Of a stretch of 64,000 nucleotides of DNA, positions 19,721 to 27,116 are shown in pieces. The notes under the pieces were generated by a model. The model ran no database searches, had not been told where the DNA came from, and was given only the letters and a program-made list of their open reading frames with translations. A program made the translations under genes and the position numbers. The DNA lies in NCBI RefSeq assembly GCF_003330725.1, contig NZ_CP030840.1:6690116-6754115 (forward strand), written 5' to 3'. This DNA comes from Acidisarcina polymorpha. Lineage in GTDB: Bacteria; Acidobacteriota; Terriglobia; Terriglobales; Acidobacteriaceae. Position 1 is the first letter of the stretch; each line of letters starts with the position of its first letter.

Positions 19721-19763
19721 CTCACTTGGGGGCCGGGTCCGTGAACTCTGCCCCCTTGGTGAG
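19721..19763. terminator. Bidirectional terminator-like hairpin
   Basis: Arms CTCACTTGGGGGC (19721-19733) and GCCCCCTTGGTGAG (19750-19763) pair over 11 bp with a small internal loop, in the 89-base gap between the convergent isopeptidase and precursor genes. No long T-run on either side. Confidence 0.45.
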
Positions 19764-19771
19764 GTAACAAG

Positions 19772-19912
19772 CTATTCGTCGGCGGGATATCCCCCGACGG
19801 TCGCAGGTTCGAGAGGATTTATGCTGTCTGGCATATTGCCGTTGAGCTTGCCGCCTTGGATTAGCAAGGTCGCGTTGATTGAGTTGAGTACTTTCGGTGC
19901 GATGTATTTCAT
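19772..19912 (-). CDS. Lasso-peptide precursor (46 residues)
   Basis: The start ATG (19912) follows AGAGGT. The leader begins MKYIAPKV, giving the YxxPx(L/V) motif that B1 proteins bind in lasso leaders, with Tyr3, Pro6 and Val8. Counting 16-17 residues from Tyr3, as in known precursors, puts the cut around IQ|GG or IQG|GK (residues 19-21). From Gly21, Asp29 is residue 9 (GKLNGNMPD), compatible with a nine-residue ring. The core would be ~26 residues and ends GGYPADE. Odd: no Thr at the penultimate leader position, and a long Pro-rich tail. It lies last in the biosynthetic operon, 86 bases after the cyclase. Precursor identity is inferred from motif and position; ring assignment is tentative. 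Confidence 0.78.
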   Translation of the reverse strand: MKYIAPKVLNSINATLLIQGGKLNGNMPDSINPLEPATVGGYPADE

Positions 19913-19998
19913 GATTGACCTCTTTTGTTTCTGAATTTCCACGTGTTAGCCTTCCCGGTGAAAGCTCGGCCGCCACGCGGATCTTTGTCACTCCTGCA

Positions 19999-21864
19999 TC
20001 AGGAGTTGAAATCCGCTTGCCCAAGTGTTTTTGCGGGTCGCCTCATCCACAACTCCAACTGAATGGCGAGCAGAAGATGCTGGCTGGTTGAACAGGAGAG
20101 AGCATCGAACTTCGCAATCGAGGACTGAATGTCGATCTCGTCGACATATCCGAGGTCACTCAACCGCGATGAACTCACCAGAGACAATAGCTTGGGTTTG
20201 TTCTCCGTAAGGGCTACCGGAGGACCCCGCATTATGTAGGCCTTTCTCTTACGTTCCAATACCTCGACGGGGACGATTTTCTGTAGCGCTCTACGCATCA
20301 ATAAACGTCTGCGGCCCGGACGCATGAGTTGATTTGCGGGGACGCGAAGAAGAAAGTCCGCGAGCTCTCGGTCAAGGAACGGATACCGATACTCTCTTCT
20401 TGCAAGCAAGCGCCGAGACGGCAAGATTAAGGTTTCCATGATCGACCACCACACGAGTCCGTTCTCGATAGAACTCGGGAGATAGCCGATCCTTTTCCAA
20501 GAGGTTCCTTGAAACCGCAAACGTACAGCCCGCTTACGAAGTGATGCCGAGAGCCAACTGGGGAAAGCCACCGGAGTTCGCGACTGCCTGATATAAAGTC
20601 GGACGGCGAGAGCCCCCGCATCGCGAATGAGATGGACCAAGGGGACTCTGTTTGAAAGTCCCCACTCAAGACCTTGGCTCAATAAGGTACTGAGTTGTAG
20701 AGATACCAAGGAGTCAGCCAGCTCAGGAAGAGGATCAGGCGGTCCCCCTAAGAGCTCATCGCCGCCGATGCCGGAAAGCATCACGCGATACTGTCCGACG
20801 GCAAGTTGATCCTCCAATTTGGTTTCGGCGCTGAGGGTTCGTCCGTCGGGTCCCGGCCAGACATATTCCATATCCGGCGGTTCAAAGGTAGCGCCTCTTG
20901 ACGAAACTTCGATATGCAGCCCCCTCTTGCCTCGAGCCCGTTCGACCGCGACGAAGTAGGGCTTTTCATTCCAATTCGGTTCAGAATCGTCGTAATACGA
21001 GATGGTGTTGATGAGGTCGGCAGGGGTTGCGCCTTGGGCCTTACGTACATGGTCCGACATGCAGACGATCGAACTTGAGTCGACACCGCCGCTCAACTCC
21101 GCTAGGATTGACGCTCCCGGGCCCGTTCTCCGCTCCACTGCCTGCTGAAACAGCTGAAAGAAGTGCTCATCATATGCCGCGTCCGTGCCATAACGAATTC
21201 TCTCTCCCACGGTCGGATCCCAATGAAGCTTCTGCGTCACAATTCGTTCTCGCACGACAAGATAATGTGCCGGTGACACCGCGCGGACATTTTTGTATGG
21301 GGTGAGATCACGAATGGGTTGAGATGAGAGATAGGCTGCGGCGAAGTTCTCATCAAGGCCGTGATCGTTGCGTTCCGCCAGCAGGGGCTCCAAATGAGTT
21401 GCCCAGACTATATCTGCCTTCGTCAGTTCGTAATAAAGGGTCCTGGTCCCCGCATGATCGCGCGCGAGATACAGCGCCCTCTCCGCGAGAATCCACAACG
21501 CGAGCGCCCAGTCTCCCACAAAGCGCGAAAAACAGGTCTCTCCCCAGCGTGAAAACGATTCGAGGACGATCATTGAATCCGGAGTGTGCTCCAGCTTGAG
21601 GTCCAGCAAACTGCAAAGCTCGGCGGAGTTATCAAGACGCCCATCAAACGTGACCATAGCTCCTTGCAAGTCTGTCCCAGGCTGAGACTCCAACCACGAC
21701 CGCTGATGCGTGTGGTAGGGCTGGAAGCCCATACCAATTCTTCCCTTGACCTTCAGAAACGTTCCATCTGGGGCATACCGATCGGTTGTCGACGCCATGC
21801 GACGCAAGAACGGCTCTTCAACAGAGTGACCTTCAGCCTGGCGAATTCCGAACAAAATGCTCAT
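19999..21864 (-). CDS. Lasso cyclase (asparagine-synthetase-like, protein C)
   Basis: 621 residues. The N-terminal glutaminase-like domain starts MSILFG: the catalytic Cys2 of true asparagine synthetase is Ser, and the fold is kept (TFDGRLDN, FVGDWALALWI, RDHAGTRTLYY). The synthetase domain has the PP-loop ELSGGVDSSSIVCMSD (Ser258 onwards), LSGIGGDELLGG, and REYRYPFLDRELADFLLRVP. This matches lasso C proteins, which adenylate a core Asp/Glu side chain and close the ring on Gly1. GAGGA precedes the ATG, 17 bases after B2. Cytosolic. Confidence 0.9.
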   Translation of the reverse strand: MSILFGIRQAEGHSVEEPFLRRMASTTDRYAPDGTFLKVKGRIGMGFQPYHTHQRSWLESQPGTDLQGAMVTFDGRLDNSAELCSLLDLKLEHTPDSMIVLESFSRWGETCFSRFVGDWALALWILAERALYLARDHAGTRTLYYELTKADIVWATHLEPLLAERNDHGLDENFAAAYLSSQPIRDLTPYKNVRAVSPAHYLVVRERIVTQKLHWDPTVGERIRYGTDAAYDEHFFQLFQQAVERRTGPGASILAELSGGVDSSSIVCMSDHVRKAQGATPADLINTISYYDDSEPNWNEKPYFVAVERARGKRGLHIEVSSRGATFEPPDMEYVWPGPDGRTLSAETKLEDQLAVGQYRVMLSGIGGDELLGGPPDPLPELADSLVSLQLSTLLSQGLEWGLSNRVPLVHLIRDAGALAVRLYIRQSRTPVAFPSWLSASLRKRAVRLRFQGTSWKRIGYLPSSIENGLVWWSIMETLILPSRRLLARREYRYPFLDRELADFLLRVPANQLMRPGRRRLLMRRALQKIVPVEVLERKRKAYIMRGPPVALTENKPKLLSLVSSSRLSDLGYVDEIDIQSSIAKFDALSCSTSQHLLLAIQLELWMRRPAKTLGQADFNS

Positions 21865-21881
21865 CCCAGTTCCTCACACTT

Positions 21882-22259
21882 TCAGCAGCGCTCCAGCACC
21901 TGATAAATGTCGGCCATGTATGGCTTGTCGTTCACGACAGCGCCACCAATCTCAACCCATGCGTGCGATGCCAGTGGCACAATTTGCGCGCCAATCACCA
22001 TCTCCGCGCTCCATCCATGCCGGCGCAGGAGCAATGTCGTGGTACAGGAATGCTGAAGACACAAGACACGCTTGAAATAAAGAACGCACGCGTAATCCAC
22101 TGCTCGGGAAAGGAGCACATGGGGAACGAGATCATTGGGTTTCGCTTCGATGACGGGTTGCCGGCGCACGATCTCGTGCATCTTCTTCAGCCCCTGCCTG
22201 CGCATGACCCATTCGAGATGGAGCAGGATGATCCAGCTCTCAATGACATACCGCTTCAT
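21882..22259 (-). CDS. Lasso leader peptidase (protein B2)
   Basis: 125 residues from the ATG at 22259, which follows a strong AGGAGGT; the open frame runs further up but into the preceding gene. Transglutaminase-like B2 fold: Cys67 in RVLCLQHS, LLLRRHGWSAEMVIGAQ, His99 in ASHAWVEIGG and Asp111 in VVNDKPY form the expected Cys-His-Asp triad. It removes the leader after B1 presents the precursor. It overlaps the oligopeptidase gene by about 20 bases, which suggests translational coupling. Confidence 0.88.
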   Translation of the reverse strand: MKRYVIESWIILLHLEWVMRRQGLKKMHEIVRRQPVIEAKPNDLVPHVLLSRAVDYACVLYFKRVLCLQHSCTTTLLLRRHGWSAEMVIGAQIVPLASHAWVEIGGAVVNDKPYMADIYQVLERC

Positions 22260-24279
22260 CTTGACCTCCTGCAGGCTGCGTAATGCCAAGCTCCCGCGAC
22301 AGGAACGCAGTTCTGCGCGCAAGAGACTCTACACGGACCGAAAACGGCAGCGTGGGCATGTGACCCCTCTCGTCGCTGTAATCAACAATCACAGGCGATC
22401 TCTGAGCGGGGCAATTCTGAAGACGGGCCGCCATCTTGCGAACGTGCGCAGGATTGCAGCGATCGTCTCGGTCACCCGCGACAAACATGGTGGGAGGATA
22501 GTCGACTTTGACTTCGACGCGGTGATAGGGGGAATAAGAAAGGAGTGCTTGAAAGTCTTCCGGATCTTCGACTGTGCCGTATTCATCGCGCCATCGTGCG
22601 GCCCGATCGAAGTATTCGTAGCGAACCATGTCCAGGAGTGGGGCGATACAGAGGACCGCACCGAATAAGTCTGGCCGCTGCGTCATGGCGGCAGCCACCA
22701 TCAAACCAGCGTTCGAGCCGCCAAAAATACCAAGCTGCTTGGGCATCGTGTTCCCGCAATTGCAGAGCCATTCTCCGGCGGCGAGCAGGTCATCAATGCC
22801 GGTTTGCCGATTTCGCTTGGATCCTGCTTCGTGCCATCCTTTGCCGAACTCACCTCCGCCCCTGATGTGCGCAAGCGCAAGGGTCGCGCCGCCTTCCATC
22901 AGGATTGTGGCGAGAACCGAGAATTGTGGAGTGATCGGAGCACCAAAGCCACCGTAAACGGTAAGAATGACAGGAGCCTGTCGTTCTGGGAGCCGTTCAA
23001 CCATTCGGACGAGCGTGATCGGAATATCCGTGCCGTCCTTCGCAGGAAAGACATGGCGAGTCACCGTGGAGGCGAGGCTCCGTTCTCCGATCGAACGCTG
23101 ATGAAATACTCGGGATCTACCTGCAACGCAGTCGTATTCGAAAATAGTCGGCGGCTGATGGAATGATTCGAATGCATAGAAAAGCGATTTCTCGTTGATG
23201 CTTCGATGTGGCAGCAACGTAATTGTCCCGCCTTCAGGGGTGTCGACTGAGTCGAGACGTTTTCCGTTCAAAGTCCAGCAGGAGAGAGTTGATGCATCAT
23301 AGTCGAACTGATTCGCGTAGATCCGGTGGCCAGCAGCCCCCATCTGGCGAATAGGTGATGCTCCGCTGCTGATGACCGTCCGAATCTTCTTACCGTCAGC
23401 AGAAAACTCCGCTACTTCGCTGTCCTCATCCCCCGTCGCATAGCGCGCGAAGATGCGCCCTTCATAAAGGAATGGATGAAAGGATGGATTCTTGTCGGAG
23501 AACACCTTGACCCATTGTGGTGCCGGACCCAGAGCCGCAATAAAGAGATCGGTAACCAGTCCCGAACTGCCTTCGTGAAGCCAGATGGCGCCGAGATGTG
23601 TCGTGTCCGCGGTGAGAATCAGCCGACTCTCGCCGGTCCGGGGTGCGCGAAAGATCACCCGTCCGCTGCCAATTTCACCGAAACAATGGAACCTTACGGC
23701 ATGCTCCTCTTTGCTGATCGGGTTTTCGTGGCAGTAGTAGAAGCCGCCTTCTTTCGGTCTCAACACAAGCCCCCGGACGTAACCGGTATCGAGTTTGTCT
23801 TCGAACGTGGTGCCTTGCTTCACATCGATGAAGGCAACTGAGCTCTTGTCCTCCCCGCCGCGTCTCCGTTCGTAAGCCATAAGGGAGCCATCCTCTGATA
23901 TCCGATAGATCGAAACGGAGGAAAATGCTCCCTCAGCCGCCGGGTCAACGAGGAGGCGTTCCCGCCCTGTGGCGATGTCGCGGGTATAGATGCAGCCCTG
24001 CTCCTCACCACGACTCCGACGACGATAGAAATACTGATCTTCGAGCCTGGACGGCTGATCGAGCACCTCGACGTCGAGATGCGATCGGATGCGAGCACGG
24101 ATGTTTTGAAAATTGGGACAGCCCGCGAAGTATTTCTCGCAGATCTGCTGCTGTTCGTGTACCCAGTCATTAGTCTTCGGGAGGCAGCGATCTTCGAGCC
24201 AGCGGTAGGGATCCACGACCCTCGCTCCGTGGATATTCTCGACCACCGGCCCGGAGATATTAGTCAACTCTAGTGGCAT
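22240..24279 (-). CDS. Cytosolic prolyl oligopeptidase (S9A)
   Basis: 679 residues, standard size. The N-terminal DPYRWLED and propeller are followed by the catalytic domain: RGGGEFGKGWHEAG, nucleophile Ser522 in GIFGGSNAGL, Asp region in GDRDDRCNP, and His in ERGHMPTLP. No signal peptide, so it should act in the cytosol, unlike the isopeptidase. S9A enzymes cut short peptides after Pro. Inside a lasso operon and start-overlapped with the kinase gene, it might trim the Pro-rich precursor tail (for example after the Pro of GGYP) or degrade leader pieces; this role is inferred. It is a different subfamily from the Atxe2-type gene. Confidence 0.88.
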   Translation of the reverse strand: MPLELTNISGPVVENIHGARVVDPYRWLEDRCLPKTNDWVHEQQQICEKYFAGCPNFQNIRARIRSHLDVEVLDQPSRLEDQYFYRRRSRGEEQGCIYTRDIATGRERLLVDPAAEGAFSSVSIYRISEDGSLMAYERRRGGEDKSSVAFIDVKQGTTFEDKLDTGYVRGLVLRPKEGGFYYCHENPISKEEHAVRFHCFGEIGSGRVIFRAPRTGESRLILTADTTHLGAIWLHEGSSGLVTDLFIAALGPAPQWVKVFSDKNPSFHPFLYEGRIFARYATGDEDSEVAEFSADGKKIRTVISSGASPIRQMGAAGHRIYANQFDYDASTLSCWTLNGKRLDSVDTPEGGTITLLPHRSINEKSLFYAFESFHQPPTIFEYDCVAGRSRVFHQRSIGERSLASTVTRHVFPAKDGTDIPITLVRMVERLPERQAPVILTVYGGFGAPITPQFSVLATILMEGGATLALAHIRGGGEFGKGWHEAGSKRNRQTGIDDLLAAGEWLCNCGNTMPKQLGIFGGSNAGLMVAAAMTQRPDLFGAVLCIAPLLDMVRYEYFDRAARWRDEYGTVEDPEDFQALLSYSPYHRVEVKVDYPPTMFVAGDRDDRCNPAHVRKMAARLQNCPAQRSPVIVDYSDERGHMPTLPFSVRVESLARRTAFLSRELGITQPAGGQDEAVCH

Positions 24280-25622
24280 AGTGCTTCCTCAAGTTCCGGC
24301 GCTCTAGCTGCACGATCGATGTACCGTGCGAGGCTGCGAGCATGGGCCTGGAAATGCGGATTATCGCGATCGGAGGAACAGAGCCAGCTCCCCCTTCCGT
24401 AGAGGTACGACGCTATGGCGAGGATAGGCATTAGCGCATAAGCCTGTTCGATCTGCGATTCGCTGAGACAGGTGAGCCAGGGCTCGCGGTAGGAACGCTT
24501 CACGGCCGGAAGCCATGTATCAGCGTCTTGTACCTCACGCAAGATCTGCGCGCAAATATGCTGGAACGTCAGGAAGGGATTCCCAATCTGCCCTTCTGCC
24601 CAGTCGATAAAGAAACATCGCGAATCCGACAAGAGAATGTTCCCGGCATTAATGTCGTTGTGCAGGAGTGCGTCCGGGATACAGAGCTCCTGCATCCTGC
24701 TGCAGGCCTCGCGAAGGATCTGCTCTAACTCGCGAAGTCGGAAGGTTCCCAACGGAGCGACCTTTCTCGATGTCTGTCGAGCCATCGTCTCCTCGAGATA
24801 TTCCCTGATCTCTCGCAAATGAGCTTTGAGAACAGGAATGCTGATGTCGATACAACCCGCAGCTCTGAGCGCGTCTCTGTGTTCTATGCTGTCGATTTGA
24901 AGGTTTGCCAGTGTGGCAACGACGCGTCGAACCGACGGCAACGTGAAAGTCTCTGAGAGAGGATGCCCCGCATCCTCCGTAATCCAGGCGTTCCACTCAT
25001 CACGCATCGCAACTATCGAGGGCAGGTAGCTTGGCAGGCATTCAGCAAGAGCCTTCGTAATGCCAAACTCGTGCTCATTGGGCGGTCCTACCGCCTTCAG
25101 CCAGAAAGCTGAGCCATTGGTCGTGCCAACTCGAGCGAGCGCAAATCCACCTCCGGCATTGAGTTGAAGGACATCGTTTGAGAAATCAGAGCTGAGGGCA
25201 TGCCCACTGTCCGTGATCCAGCGTTGAACTTCGCCCAACCATCCAACAGACATGAAGATATTGCGACGCGGACCAGTCTTTCCCAGGAACGAAATAAGAC
25301 GATCGCGTTCCGCTTCTGACAAGGGGCTTCGGCCGGTCGAATCAATATGAACGGGACCAAGCGTGCTCCCTGGAACTTCAGACCACTGTCTCACCTCTAG
25401 AACCGCCCAAGGTGAGACAGCTTCCGCGCCTGCGAGAAGATCCAGCACAACTGCTCTAATGCCCCACGTTTGCCTAATCAACTCAGTCAGTTGCTTTACA
25501 TGGCGTTCACCTGGGCGTATGGCGATCCGAGGCAGCGTTGAAGTCCCATTGTCCAGAGCCGCCAGAACCTCACCTGTTCCAGGCAGAATGAGCGCTAGCC
25601 GATATTCGATTGGATCCGCCAT
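24270..25622 (-). CDS. APH-like kinase with degenerate NUDIX-like N-terminus
   Basis: 450 residues. Residues 1-120 resemble a NUDIX-type fold (LALILPGTGEVLAALDNG, then LTELIRQTWGIRAVVLDLL) but lack the acidic NUDIX box, so probably non-catalytic. Residues ~160-430 resemble aminoglycoside phosphotransferases/choline kinases: Lys176 in FWLKAVG, catalytic loop HNDINAGN (Asp323, Asn328) and metal-binding Asp340 in FIDWAEG. GGAAGGAT precedes the ATG; the 3' end overlaps the oligopeptidase start. Placed among lasso enzymes it may phosphorylate the peptide (known lasso kinases belong to the HPr-kinase family instead) or confer self-protection; inference. Paralog at 37064-38440. Confidence 0.82.
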   Translation of the reverse strand: MADPIEYRLALILPGTGEVLAALDNGTSTLPRIAIRPGERHVKQLTELIRQTWGIRAVVLDLLAGAEAVSPWAVLEVRQWSEVPGSTLGPVHIDSTGRSPLSEAERDRLISFLGKTGPRRNIFMSVGWLGEVQRWITDSGHALSSDFSNDVLQLNAGGGFALARVGTTNGSAFWLKAVGPPNEHEFGITKALAECLPSYLPSIVAMRDEWNAWITEDAGHPLSETFTLPSVRRVVATLANLQIDSIEHRDALRAAGCIDISIPVLKAHLREIREYLEETMARQTSRKVAPLGTFRLRELEQILREACSRMQELCIPDALLHNDINAGNILLSDSRCFFIDWAEGQIGNPFLTFQHICAQILREVQDADTWLPAVKRSYREPWLTCLSESQIEQAYALMPILAIASYLYGRGSWLCSSDRDNPHFQAHARSLARYIDRAARAPELEEALCH

Positions 25623-25648
25623 TTAAAAATCCTTCCCCCGGACAGCCG

Positions 25649-25906
25649 CTACGCCCACAACACCAGACGTTGCGACTTCAGGTTCTCCATAAAGCGGCCA
25701 ACGTCTGCAGCAACGACCTCTCGATCAGTGTCTGTCTCACGAGCAAGCTCTGTGATGATGTCGTCGAGGGGCACTTCTCTCTCCAGGCGTTGCCAGATGT
25801 ACGCCCCGGTGGAGTTAAGGGGAGTGATGGCATTATTTGAGACATCGAGGATGACAGCTCCATCGCGATTAGTGGCATATCGTAGATTGGCCGGAATCAT
25901 AAACAT
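25649..25906 (-). CDS. Lasso leader-binding protein (B1, PqqD-like)
   Basis: 85 residues from the ATG at 25906 (an upstream TTG at 25915 is less likely). PqqD/RRE fold: GAVILDVSNNAITPLNSTGA, YIWQRLE, VPLDDIITELARETD, then DVGRFMENLKSQRLV. It binds the leader YxxP motif and delivers the precursor to B2 and C. First gene of the biosynthetic operon, 26 bases before the kinase. No strong ribosome site is visible. Confidence 0.88.
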   Translation of the reverse strand: MFMIPANLRYATNRDGAVILDVSNNAITPLNSTGAYIWQRLEREVPLDDIITELARETDTDREVVAADVGRFMENLKSQRLVLWA

Positions 25907-26151
25907 GGTTGGCAACTCTGTGATGGCAAATCGATGTTATGCAACCACTTTAGCTCCGGTGGTCACCATAGCAAGGTCCGTAGCGATCTCGTGAAAATCA
26001 TTACGGAACCGATCGCAGCGGGGTGGTGTGAAGTGTCTTTGGATCTCCGTCGGCCCAACTCGATGAGCGAGGAACATTCCATTCGACGGGTGCTACCACA
26101 CCAACTGTAAGCAAGAGTCTGCTACGGGCCATGACAAGATGCAATTGAAAC

Positions 26152-26172
26152 TAGGTCGCAGGATGCGACAAA
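26152..26172 (-). promoter_or_regulatory. 21-base palindromic element upstream of lasso operon
   Basis: On the minus strand it contains GTCGCATCCTGCGAC (six-base arms around TCC) and is identical over 21 bases to 36875-36895. It lies ~245 bases upstream of B1, in the same orientation to the operon as the second copy to its kinase. Likely a shared operator. Confidence 0.55.
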
Positions 26173-26224
26173 GTGAAAGGCCTTCGTAAGGCTCGCTATG
26201 GATCAGCGCTACAGTGGCTAGAAG

Positions 26225-26704
26225 CTAGATCGGTTCTCGCACGCCGGAAGCCAGGCGCTCCCGTTTCTTGGTCTTCTCGCGTTCGCGGCGGCCCCACGCC
26301 GACGGTGTTTCATGCATGTGCTTATGAAAGAACCGCGCGAAGTCCCGGACCTCATCGTAGCCGAGCAGGTTGGCAATCACACTCAACTTGGTCGGTGGAA
26401 TCATACTGAGAAGCGAGTGTGCAAGACCGAGGCGTGCATCGATTTGGCATTGGAGCATTGTCTTCCCAATTTCTTCATTGAACGCCCGCTCCAATGTTCG
26501 CATCTCCACACCCAGTTCATTCGCGATCGGCGCCATACGCAATTTCACGTGACCGTGAAAGGTAAGGATGATGTTGTGCATCGCGCGAGCGGGATTCTTC
26601 AGGATCGAAGACAGATCCTCTTCGTGCGAAAACCTGAGGGCGCGAATGCGCTCGATCGCTTGCTTCTCTATGGGGGAAAGTTCTTCTGGCACGCGATTCG
26701 ACAC
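26225..26704 (-). CDS. AraC-type DNA-binding protein, short
   Basis: 159 residues from GTG at 26704, with GAGGA upstream. Contains the two helix-turn-helix units of AraC proteins (MAPIANELGVEMRTLERAFN; LSVIANLLGYDEVRDFARFF then HKHMHETPSAWGRRERE) after ~55 residues of helical N-terminus; no cupin/sensor domain. It may be a natural short form or a gene that lost its N-terminus. Located just upstream of the lasso operon, next to the 21-base element, so a candidate regulator. Confidence 0.8.
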   Translation of the reverse strand: MSNRVPEELSPIEKQAIERIRALRFSHEEDLSSILKNPARAMHNIILTFHGHVKLRMAPIANELGVEMRTLERAFNEEIGKTMLQCQIDARLGLAHSLLSMIPPTKLSVIANLLGYDEVRDFARFFHKHMHETPSAWGRREREKTKKRERLASGVREPI

Positions 26705-27116
26705 AAAGCGGTCCTCAGGTCAGCAACGCAACACACGCTATTCAGCACCTGGAAAAAGTTCTACGGTCTACAGATTCATGCGGGGTTGGTTGCTATTTGC
26801 GATGGCTCTTCCACGGTACTAGCAAGGCCTATCGCGCCGTCACGGAGAACCTCGAGCAGAGTTCCTGCCGACATAACTGCAGTCGTTGGCTGGAATGCCC
26901 GACCCGTATCGAGAAGACGCTCGCAACTAATGCGGGAGCGTCTTCACGGAGCGTCTTGCTGGCCATCGATGCACTGGTGCGCCGCTGGCTGGGGACAGAA
27001 AAAGTGGGACTCTCATGGCACTCTTCCTCCTTGAATTGCGCGCTGCTCTGTCAGGACCACACCTTCGGTTCTAGCAACAAGGGTAAAGCAGTTCGCTCTC
27101 AAAGAAAACTACGCCA
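26705..27116. other. Intergenic between AraC gene and exporter
   Basis: 412 bases without a supported gene; presumably holds divergent promoters for the AraC gene and the ABC exporter. Confidence 0.4.

Noticed and set aside
19772-19912. Core starting at residue 20 with Asp29 as ring acceptor
   Set aside because: That would make the acceptor residue 10, outside the 7-9 residue rings known for lasso peptides; start at Gly21 is preferred.
19722-20024. 100-codon minus-strand frame over the precursor
   Set aside because: It is a shifted frame of the precursor region, Arg-rich, with no ribosome site; the 46-codon frame has a ribosome site and a leader motif.
24270-25622. Plain aminoglycoside-resistance gene
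   Set aside because: The NUDIX-like N-terminus, overlap with lasso genes and a distant paralog argue against a standard resistance kinase.
25925-26020. Short minus-strand frame ending VTTGAKVVA as a second precursor
   Set aside because: No ribosome site, no YxxP motif and no acceptor at a suitable distance.
26312-27034. 240-codon plus-strand frame
   Set aside because: Antisense to the AraC gene and running into non-coding sequence; no recognisable protein.
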